DNA from: Natronomonas sp.
GTDB taxonomy: Archaea; Halobacteriota; Halobacteria; Halobacteriales; Haloarculaceae
Reading direction: 5' to 3'
Length of the DNA stretch: 5,040 bases
NCBI GenBank assembly: GCA_007135435.1
Contig: SLIW01000400.1
Coordinates: 1 to 5,040 of the forward strand
Position 1 is the first letter of the stretch, and every line of letters begins with the position of its first letter. The translations under genes were made by a program, and so were the position numbers. A model generated the notes under the pieces. That model did not search any database and was not told the origin of the DNA. It saw only the letters and a program-made list of their open reading frames with translations. This document shows, in pieces, positions 1-5,040 of the stretch.

Positions 1-47
1 AGGACGACCCCGCGCGTCGGCAGGAGGTAGCCATAGTCGAGCGTCAT
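1..47 (-). CDS. Probable LLM-class flavin/F420-dependent oxidoreductase, N-terminus only
   Basis: Only 15 complete codons are in the window, reading MTLDYGYLLPTRGVV before the edge. The pattern 'YGYLLPTRG' resembles the first beta strand of luciferase-like (LLM) oxidoreductases, which include F420-dependent archaeal enzymes. That resemblance is from family knowledge and the evidence is short. The start is supported by a GGAGGTGG Shine-Dalgarno seven bases upstream and by an ATGA overlap with the stop of a 9-codon mini-ORF. The gene follows the enoyl-CoA hydratase on the same strand with 22 bases between them, so they are probably cotranscribed. The role and the flavin versus F420 choice cannot be decided from this fragment. 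Confidence 0.5.
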   Translation of the reverse strand, partial: MTLDYGYLLPTRGVV

Positions 48-73
48 CGCTCGTCCACCTCCATGGCCGTCAT
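44..73 (-). other. 9-codon mini-ORF bridging hydratase and oxidoreductase genes
   Basis: The ORF reads MTAMEVDER and stops. Its ATG overlaps the hydratase stop as ATGA, and its own stop overlaps the oxidoreductase ATG as ATGA. A ribosome finishing the hydratase could therefore reinitiate here and again at the next gene. It arises from a 26-nt duplication of the hydratase 3' end. A functional peptide is unlikely; a role in translational coupling, or no role at all, is more plausible. Confidence 0.45.
55..62 (-). promoter_or_regulatory. Shine-Dalgarno for the LLM-type oxidoreductase
   Basis: The minus strand reads GGAGGTGG here, seven bases before the ATG at 47. It matches the anti-Shine-Dalgarno core CCUCC of archaeal 16S rRNA. 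The equivalent position in the neighbouring duplicate reads GGAGGAGG. It supports internal translation initiation in an operon, in contrast to the leaderless starts of the divergent genes. Confidence 0.65.
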
Positions 74-957
74 CGCTCGTCCTCCTCCCGGTCCGTCCTC
101 CGCGGGCGCGTCCCGTGGAACGCTCGCGGAGGGAGGTCCTCGCCGGCGAGGAACGCCTCGGCGCGTTCCGCGAACTCGGGGGAGTCCCACACCCGCGCGG
201 TGAGGTCCCGCGCCATCTCCTGGCCGACGAGTCCGAGGTTGGTCCACTGCTTCATGACGGCCTTGATCGTCCGGTAGGCCTGCGGGCTCTTCTCGGCGAC
301 GATGGTCTCCAGGAGGTCGGTGGCGGCGGCCTCGGCCTCGCCGTCGTCGACGACGCGGTTGATCAGACCGATGGCGCGTGCCTCCTCCGCCTCCAGGAGC
401 CGCCCGGTGAGGAGGAGGTCCCGGGCGCGCTTCTCGCCGATCATCAGCGGGAGCAGCTGGACGCCGCCGCCGGCGGCCGTCGAGCCGACGCCCACCTCGG
501 GCTGGCCGAACCGCGCCGACTCGCCGGCGACGATGAGGTCGCACGCCGAGGCGAGCTCGTTGCCGCCGGCGACACAGGTCCCCTCGACGGCCGCGACGAC
601 CGGCTTGCCGGTGTCGCGGAGCAGGTCCAGCGTGTCGAAGTACGCCGTCATCCAGCGGGCGCCCTCCTCCCAGGGGAGCTGGCTCAGCTCCGGGAGGGAC
701 GCGCCGGCACAGAAGGGCGGGCCGGTCGACCCGAGGAGGATCCCGTCCACCGCGTCGTCGCGGTCGGCCTCGACGATCGCGACCGACAGCTCGTCCAGGA
801 CGCGGCCGTCGAGGACGTTGTGGCGCTCCGGGCGGTCGAAGCGGATGCGGGCGATGCGGGCGACGCGGGCGGCGTCCGCTTCGGCGTCCTCCTCCGCACC
901 GTCCTCCTCCGCGCCGGCCGGGCTGACCCGGTCGACGGCGATGGTCTCGTGGTCCAT
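70..957 (-). CDS. Enoyl-CoA hydratase/isomerase (crotonase) family protein
   Basis: This 295-residue protein probably hydrates an enoyl-CoA or acts as a related crotonase-fold CoA enzyme in beta-oxidation-type acid breakdown. Visible landmarks: RIRFDRPERHN (37-47), the FCAGAS oxyanion-hole loop (82-87), the GGNELASACD segment (131-140), FGQPEV (150-155), and LLTGRLLEAEEARAIGLINRVV (182-203). Glu134 and Glu154 align with the two catalytic glutamates of rat crotonase, so hydratase chemistry is possible. The stretch after Glu154, GVGSTAAGGGVQLLPLMIG, departs from the usual GTIPGAGGTQRL and recalls the ring-hydrolase branch (BadI/Oah), so the substrate may be cyclic. I chose the ATG at 957, not the longer upstream reading: family similarity starts here and a TATA-like box lies about 27 bases upstream, consistent with a leaderless transcript. 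Residues 11-32 form an unusual acidic, repeat-encoded insertion. It is divergent from the BadH-like gene and upstream of the LLM-type gene. Confidence 0.88.
   Translation of the reverse strand: MDHETIAVDRVSPAGAEEDGAEEDAEADAARVARIARIRFDRPERHNVLDGRVLDELSVAIVEADRDDAVDGILLGSTGPPFCAGASLPELSQLPWEEGARWMTAYFDTLDLLRDTGKPVVAAVEGTCVAGGNELASACDLIVAGESARFGQPEVGVGSTAAGGGVQLLPLMIGEKRARDLLLTGRLLEAEEARAIGLINRVVDDGEAEAAATDLLETIVAEKSPQAYRTIKAVMKQWTNLGLVGQEMARDLTARVWDSPEFAERAEAFLAGEDLPPRAFHGTRPRRTDREEDER
844..915 (-). repeat. Short in-frame tandem repeats encoding the hydratase N-terminal insertion
   Basis: On the + strand, GTCCTCCTCCGC(A/G)CC occurs twice in tandem (886-900, 901-915). A 9-bp unit GA(T/C)GCGGGC occurs three times (844-870). 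In the protein the first gives the acidic AEEDG/AEEDA series near residues 16-25, and the second gives the Arg-Ile/Val-Ala series around residues 30-39. Both periods are multiples of three, so copy changes keep the frame. The region expands the loop before the first conserved RIRFDRPE segment compared with ordinary crotonases. Confidence 0.65.
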
Positions 958-980
958 GCAGGATGCGGACAGGCCACAGA

Positions 981-990
981 CATATAACGA
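981..990. promoter_or_regulatory. Shared divergent TATA-like element
   Basis: The only A/T-rich stretch in the 52-base divergent gap is CATATAACGA. On the + strand TATAA (983-987) is centred 25 bases before the dehydrogenase ATG at 1010. On the minus strand TTATAT (987-982) is centred about 27 bases before the hydratase ATG at 957. Archaeal TATA boxes sit about 25-28 bases before the transcription start, and neither gene has a Shine-Dalgarno, so both are probably leaderless. One near-symmetric box may recruit TBP/TFB in either orientation. Confidence 0.6.
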
Positions 991-1009
991 CGTGGGGCGA
1001 CCTCCGGCC

Positions 1010-1777
1010 ATGCGCGGACTCGACACGAAGACGGCGCTGGTGACCGGCGCCGGCGGCGGCATCGGGAGCGCGATCGCCGGTCGGCTCGCCGACGAGGGCG
1101 CGACCGTGGCGGTCAACGACGTCGACGTCGACCGCGCCGAGGAGACCGTCGAGGCGGTCGCCGACGCCGGGGACGAGGCGTTCCCGGTGATCGCGGACGT
1201 GACCGACCTCGGGGCGGTCGAGTCGATGGTCGACGAGGTCGTCGACCGCGCCGGGCTCGACGTCCTCGTGAACAACGCCGGCTGGGACCGCATCGAGTGG
1301 TTCCTCGAGCAGGACCCCGAGCGGTGGGACCGCATCCTCGACGTGAACCTTCGCGGACAGCTCAACTGCGCGCGGGCCGCCGGCGAGGCGTTCGTGGAGG
1401 CGGGCGACGGCGGCCGGGTCGTCTCCATCGCCTCCGACGCCGGCCGGGTCGGGTCGTCCGGCGAGGCGGTCTACGCCGGGACGAAGGGCGGCGTCATCGC
1501 GTTCACGAAGACGCTCGCCCGGGAGCTGGCGCGCGAAGACGTCACCTGCAACGTCGTCTGTCCCGGCCCGGCGGACACGCCCCTCACGCGGGCGATGCGG
1601 GAGGAGTCGGACCTCGCGGAGACCATCCTCGGGCGGATCGAGGCACAGACGCCGCTGGGGCGGATGACCGAGCCGGAGGACGTCGCCAGCGCCGTCGCGT
1701 TCCTCGCCAGCGACGACGCCTCCTTCGTCACCGGGCAGGTGCTCAGCGTCTCCGGCGGCCTCACGATGGTCGGCTGA
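1010..1777 (+). CDS. badH: SDR-family dehydrogenase, BadH-like (2-hydroxycyclohexanecarboxyl-CoA dehydrogenase)
   Basis: This 255-residue classical short-chain dehydrogenase has all family landmarks: TGAGGGIG cofactor motif (12-19), Asp37 after strand 2 (favours NAD over NADP), NNAG (88-91), Asn113, Ser142, and Tyr155-x3-Lys159 as the catalytic set. The length is typical. From memory, the segments NNAGWD, ASDAGRVGSSGEAVY, VVCPGPADT and TGQVLSVSGGLTM closely resemble Rhodopseudomonas BadH, which oxidises 2-hydroxycyclohexanecarboxyl-CoA to the 2-keto form in benzoate/cyclohexanecarboxylate breakdown. A close alternative is a 3-hydroxyacyl-CoA dehydrogenase of another acid pathway, or a FabG-like reductase. 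The ATG at 1010 is chosen over longer upstream reading because the Rossmann strand begins immediately after it and a TATA-like box lies 25 bases upstream. The divergent hydratase would supply a hydroxyacyl-CoA substrate, consistent with consecutive steps. Confidence 0.8.
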   Translation: MRGLDTKTALVTGAGGGIGSAIAGRLADEGATVAVNDVDVDRAEETVEAVADAGDEAFPVIADVTDLGAVESMVDEVVDRAGLDVLVNNAGWDRIEWFLEQDPERWDRILDVNLRGQLNCARAAGEAFVEAGDGGRVVSIASDAGRVGSSGEAVYAGTKGGVIAFTKTLARELAREDVTCNVVCPGPADTPLTRAMREESDLAETILGRIEAQTPLGRMTEPEDVASAVAFLASDDASFVTGQVLSVSGGLTMVG

Positions 1778-1818
1778 GGTGCCACGGGGCAGCAGTCACT
1801 GCATCTCGTGGGGTGTTC

Positions 1819-1918
1819 CGGTGGTCGCCATCGAGGTGGGGATCGGTGGTCGCCATCGAGGTGGGGTTCGGTGGTCGTCATCGAGGTGGGGTTCGGTGGT
1901 CGCCAGCCAGGTGGGGTG
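1819..1918. repeat. 25-bp non-coding tandem array, four units plus degenerate ends
   Basis: Units start at 1819, 1844, 1869 and 1894, each beginning CGGTGGTCG and ending in a GGTGGGG-type core. Unit 2 and unit 3 differ at one base (CGCCATC versus CGTCATC). Unit 4 is more divergent, with CGCCAGCCAG in the middle. Degenerate half-units flank the array: GTGGGGTGTTC occurs just before unit 1 (1808-1818) and again across the end of unit 4, and CGGTGGTCCAGCC follows at 1922. The period is not a multiple of three and there are no unique spacers, so this is a minisatellite, not coding sequence or CRISPR. Confidence 0.85.
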
Positions 1919-2003
1919 TTCCGGTGGTCCAGCCACTGCGGCGTACCTGGGTCGTGGTGTGGTCCGTGAGCGCCGAGCGACGACAGCCCGAGAATGCGCG
2001 GTG

Positions 2004-2017
2004 ATCGCACGTGCGAT
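2004..2017. promoter_or_regulatory. Perfect 14-bp palindrome
   Basis: ATCGCACGTGCGAT reads identically on both strands and is followed by TTT. It could be the operator of a dimeric regulator, or a small hairpin (5-bp stem, ACGT loop) acting as a weak terminator for transcription from the dehydrogenase side. It lies about 300 bases before the lipoprotein start, so a direct role in that promoter is uncertain. Confidence 0.4.
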
Positions 2018-2134
2018 TTCGTCGGGGCGAACCGGAGTTGCGTCTGTGTCGGTGTCTTCTCATCGCCTGACAGGTGAGATAAACCACCGTCCCATCACGA
2101 AATTGTTCAGCAAAGACAACATCGACGTCGGTGG

Positions 2135-2155
2135 CGCCCGGTGGAGGCCCGGGCG
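2135..2155. other. GC-rich hairpin
   Basis: CGCCCGG (2135-2141) and CCGGGCG (2149-2155) are perfect inverted repeats separated by a 7-base loop, TGGAGGC. No T-run follows, so an intrinsic terminator is not supported. In a sequence of this GC content a 7-bp stem could be chance. Confidence 0.3.
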
Positions 2156-2262
2156 AGACGGTGGGCGAACGCGCCATCTCGCCGGCGATCGGACCCGCTC
2201 GTCGACGGCCGTAGCGCGAACAGCCCACAGTGCGGCCCGAGGATGGCGATCCGGGCGACCCC

Positions 2263-2290
2263 TATAAAAAACCATTCGCAATTGTTAAAT
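2263..2290 (+). promoter_or_regulatory. Promoter region of the ABC transporter operon, two TATA candidates
   Basis: TATAAAAAA (2263-2271) is the strongest TATA-like sequence in the window, centred about 48 bases before the ATG at 2315. It predicts a short leader of about 20-25 bases. A second A/T-rich box, TTAAAT (2285-2290), is centred about 27 bases before the ATG and would give a leaderless transcript. No Shine-Dalgarno precedes the ATG. Which box is used cannot be decided from sequence; both may be. Confidence 0.6.
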
Positions 2291-2310
2291 TAGCACACTG
2301 ATAACGAATT
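2280..2310. promoter_or_regulatory. Candidate operator: imperfect inverted repeat over the transporter promoter
   Basis: AATTGTTA (2280-2287) and TAACGAATT (2302-2310) are inverted repeats with one extra base in the right arm, separated by 14 bases. They overlap the proximal TATA candidate and the predicted start of transcription from the distal one, where a repressor would block. A similar half-site, AAATTGTT, occurs on the + strand at 2099-2106. The arrangement fits a dimeric regulator, but A/T-rich promoter DNA produces such matches easily. Confidence 0.3.
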
Positions 2311-2314
2311 TCCC

Positions 2315-3547
2315 ATGCCGTACGATACCAGTCGACGAAAGCTGCTCGGGACCGTCGCAGGGGGCGCCGCGTTCGGTCTCGCGGGGTGTCTCGGGGACGA
2401 TGACGACGACGTCGAGAACGGCGCGATCCTGATCCCCGGCATCTACGACATCAGTGGCGGAACCTCCGACGTCGGCGAACCCGCCGCGGAGGGCGGGATC
2501 GACATGTGGAACTACCTCATCGACGAGGGGTACACCGAGGACCTGGAGGTCGACCACGACTGGGTCGACTACGCCTACGAGGTCGACGAGGCCGTCCGCG
2601 TCTACGACGACGTCCGCGACCAGAACCCGCCGTGCATCATCGGCTGGGGGACGGCGGACACGGAGGCGCTCGCGCCGGACGTCGCCGAGGACGAGATCGT
2701 CTACATCTCGGCGTCGTACTCCGAGGCGTTGATGCAGCCGGACACGCCGTACAACTTCTTCGTGAACCTGGACTACACGAGCCAGGCGCGGGTCCACCTC
2801 GAGTGGATCGCCGACAACGACCCGGGGGCGACGATCTCGTTCATCTTCAGCGACAACCCGTTCGGCCGTTCGCCCGTCGAGGGTGGCGAGGCGTACGCCG
2901 AGGAGCTCGGCCTGGAGGTCGGCCCCCAGCTCGAGCTCGGGCTCGGGGCCGCCTCGGCCGAGAGCCAGCTCCGCCGCGCCCGCGAGGACGAGGTCGAGTA
3001 CCTCATCCACCAGAACACCGCGGCCCCGATGGAGGTGCTCGTCGCCGACCGCCCGGACGTCTACCCCGAGGTCGAGATCATGGGGCTGACCTACACGACG
3101 GACGAGCTCCGGGTCGAGGAGTCGCCGGAGCTCTTCGAGGGCGTCCGGTTCTCCGGGGCGTTCCGGACGTTCGACGAGGCCCTGGACAGCGAGAGTGGCG
3201 ACGTCATCGAGGCGATGTTCGACACTTACCGCGACGACGACCTCGACGACCGGGAGGTCGCGAACCTCAACTACATCCGCGGGATGCTGCACACGCTGAC
3301 CGCCTGGCGCGCGATGATGAACGCCGACGAGGACGGCGACCTCGACCCCCGGTCCGGCGCGGACTTCCGCGAGGGCATGTTCCAGATCGACGGCTGGGAC
3401 GGCTGGGACCTCATCGAGCCGATCTCCTACGAGGAGGACGACCGCCGGCCGACGATGACGGGGAACGTCTGGGAGGTCCAGGACGGCGAGATGGTCCTCG
3501 ACGAGACCTACGAGCTCCCCCGTCGCGAAGAGTGGATCCAGGGCTGA
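2315..3547 (+). CDS. ABC transporter substrate-binding lipoprotein, LivJ type (Peripla_BP_6-like)
   Basis: This 410-residue exported protein should capture the substrate and deliver it to the membrane permease. The N-terminus has a Tat twin-arginine motif SRRKLLG (6-12), a hydrophobic Gly/Ala segment, and a lipobox LAGC with Cys25. A run of aspartates (28-32) follows as a surface linker, typical of haloarchaeal lipoproteins. The mature part looks like a type-1 periplasmic binding protein of the branched-chain amino-acid/carboxylate group: ISGGTSDVGEPAAEGG (46-61), IIGWGTADTEALAP (108-121), YISASYSEAL (130-139), FFVNLDYTSQARV (148-160) and SDNPFGRSPVEGG (179-191). Length is normal for the family. 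It starts the operon, and its stop is three bases from the livF ATG. The ligand may be an amino acid or an aromatic/alicyclic acid; the neighbouring acyl-CoA enzymes favour an acid, but this is inference. Confidence 0.9.
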   Translation: MPYDTSRRKLLGTVAGGAAFGLAGCLGDDDDDVENGAILIPGIYDISGGTSDVGEPAAEGGIDMWNYLIDEGYTEDLEVDHDWVDYAYEVDEAVRVYDDVRDQNPPCIIGWGTADTEALAPDVAEDEIVYISASYSEALMQPDTPYNFFVNLDYTSQARVHLEWIADNDPGATISFIFSDNPFGRSPVEGGEAYAEELGLEVGPQLELGLGAASAESQLRRAREDEVEYLIHQNTAAPMEVLVADRPDVYPEVEIMGLTYTTDELRVEESPELFEGVRFSGAFRTFDEALDSESGDVIEAMFDTYRDDDLDDREVANLNYIRGMLHTLTAWRAMMNADEDGDLDPRSGADFREGMFQIDGWDGWDLIEPISYEEDDRRPTMTGNVWEVQDGEMVLDETYELPRREEWIQG

Positions 3548-3550
3548 TCG

Positions 3551-4735
<1,185 letters not shown>

Positions 4736-4762
<27 letters not shown>

Positions 4763-4839
4763 TGTCGGTCGAGAGGAGGTGGCGGTGATGTCGGTCGAGA
4801 GGAGGTGGCGGTGATGTCGGTCGAGAGGAGGTGGCGGTG
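4736..4839 (+). repeat. 26-nt tandem array of chained mini-ORFs between livF and livG
   Basis: Three identical 26-nt units occupy 4762-4787, 4788-4813 and 4814-4839. The last 26 bases of livF (4736-4761) are a degenerate relative, sharing the AGAGGTGG and terminal CTG/GTG pattern. Each exact unit encodes MSVERRWR followed by a stop that overlaps the next ATG as TGATG. The successive ORFs therefore fall in three different frames and the chain ends on the livG ATG at 4840. Each unit contains GGAGGTGG five bases before the next ATG. livF itself ends in KKRWS, similar to the repeated ERRWR, suggesting the array grew from the livF 3' end. Unit number can change without altering either flanking frame. 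Confidence 0.9.
4827..4834 (+). promoter_or_regulatory. Shine-Dalgarno for livG
   Basis: GGAGGTGG lies five bases before the livG ATG. Identical copies sit at 4775-4782 and 4801-4808, each five bases before a mini-ORF ATG, and a weaker AGAGGTGG at 4749-4756 precedes the first. It decides the start at 4840 as the only one of these ATGs that opens a long frame. Confidence 0.75.
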
Positions 4840-5040
4840 ATGGCTGCTGAGTCGGGGACGGGAACGGGTGCGGATGCGGGCGCCGACCCCTCGGTCGGCG
4901 GCCAGTCCGTCGAGGATCGGCTCAGGGCCGGCCCACCGACGCCGCCGGAGGACGCCGCGCTGGGCTGCCGGGACGTCACCAAGACGTTCGGTGCCGTGAC
5001 GGCGGTCGACGACGTCTCGATGGCGATCGAGTCCGGCGAG
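4840..5040 (+). CDS. livG: LivG-type ABC transporter ATP-binding protein, N-terminus only
   Basis: The first 67 codons are in the window. After a Gly/Ala/Asp/Pro-rich extension of about 40 residues comes LGCRDVTKTFGAVTAVDDVS (41-60), continuing to residue 67 (MAIESGE). This is the A-loop and first beta-sheet region of an ABC ATPase, just before Walker A. The 'TKTFGAVTAVDDVS' pattern matches the LivG branch (commonly 'TKRFGGLVAVDDVS') better than LivF. It follows livF in the same operon, so the two would form the heterodimeric ATPase of the importer. The start is fixed by the Shine-Dalgarno and by the TGATG overlap with the last mini-ORF. The long low-complexity N-terminal extension is unusual but not rare in haloarchaeal ATPases. 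Walker A and later motifs lie outside. Confidence 0.8.
   Translation, partial: MAAESGTGTGADAGADPSVGGQSVEDRLRAGPPTPPEDAALGCRDVTKTFGAVTAVDDVSMAIESGE

Larger units (their letters stand above)
44..95 (-). repeat. 26-nt tandem duplication at a gene junction
   Basis: Positions 44-69 and 70-95 align without gaps with 22 of 26 bases identical, including a shared 13-base block at one end. The 70-95 copy is the last 26 bases of the hydratase gene. The 44-69 copy forms the spacer and start region of the next gene. The duplication has repeated the Asp-Glu-Arg-stop ending and placed a GGAGGTGG site before the next start. Confidence 0.8.
1778..2314. other. 537-base intergenic region without a convincing gene
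   Basis: Between the dehydrogenase stop and the lipoprotein ATG no reading frame has recognisable motifs or haloarchaeal acidic composition. The open frames here are Arg/Pro/His-rich and partly generated by the 25-bp array. The region holds that array (1819-1918), a 14-bp palindrome (2004-2017), a GC hairpin (2135-2155) and the A/T-rich promoter of the transporter operon (2263-2310). No clear T-rich terminator follows the dehydrogenase, and I recognise no tRNA or other RNA gene. Confidence 0.7.

Noticed and set aside
302..1009. Longer N-terminus for the dehydrogenase (open frame begins at 302)
   Set aside because: The extra residues are a Ser/Arg-rich shadow of the divergent hydratase; the SDR fold begins directly after the ATG at 1010.
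958..1428. Longer N-terminus for the hydratase (open frame extends to 1428)
   Set aside because: The extra 157 residues are Ser/Thr/Pro/Arg-rich and antisense to the dehydrogenase, and crotonase similarity begins just after the ATG at 957.
1819..1918. CRISPR array
   Set aside because: The 25-bp units are directly abutting with no unique spacers and no palindromic repeat ends; it is a simple tandem repeat.
1878..2228. 116-codon minus-strand ORF in the intergenic region (possible internal start at 2063)
   Set aside because: It is Arg/Pro/Thr-rich, not acidic, and its end runs into the 25-bp array. The TTTATC box upstream of the internal ATG is centred only about 17 bases away, too close for a leaderless start, and no Shine-Dalgarno was seen.

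Overview
The window looks like haloarchaeal chromosome. It is very GC-rich with strong G/C third-position bias, the proteins are acidic, the lipoprotein carries a Tat signal, and A/T-rich TATA-like boxes sit about 25-50 bases before start codons with no Shine-Dalgarno (leaderless style). Shine-Dalgarno sequences appear only at internal operon junctions.

Layout. Positions 1-957 are a minus-strand unit: a crotonase-family enoyl-CoA hydratase (70-957), then the first 15 codons of a probable LLM-class flavin/F420-dependent oxidoreductase (1-47, runs off the edge). Divergent from it is a BadH-like short-chain dehydrogenase (1010-1777). The two share a 52-base gap with one TATA-like element placed to serve both directions. 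Positions 1778-2314 hold no convincing gene. They contain a 25-bp tandem array, a perfect 14-bp palindrome, a GC hairpin, and the promoter region of the next operon. That operon runs 2315 to beyond 5040: a Tat-exported LivJ-type binding lipoprotein, a LivF-type ATPase and the start of a LivG-type ATPase. The permease genes are presumably outside the window.

How the genes may work together (inference): a branched-chain-amino-acid/carboxylate-type ABC importer next to acyl-CoA beta-oxidation enzymes, one resembling 2-hydroxycyclohexanecarboxyl-CoA dehydrogenase, suggests uptake and CoA-dependent breakdown of an alicyclic or aromatic acid. The substrate cannot be read from the sequence.

Most unusual features. 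(1) The livF-livG junction carries three exact 26-nt tandem units plus a degenerate fourth. Each unit is a complete 8-codon ORF with its own Shine-Dalgarno, chained by TGATG stop/start overlaps. (2) The hydratase-oxidoreductase junction has an independent 26-nt tandem duplication with the same architecture. (3) The LivF ATPase is split by about 114 extra residues between its signature motif and Walker B. (4) A 25-bp non-coding tandem array follows the dehydrogenase. Tandem duplication recurs throughout this short region.
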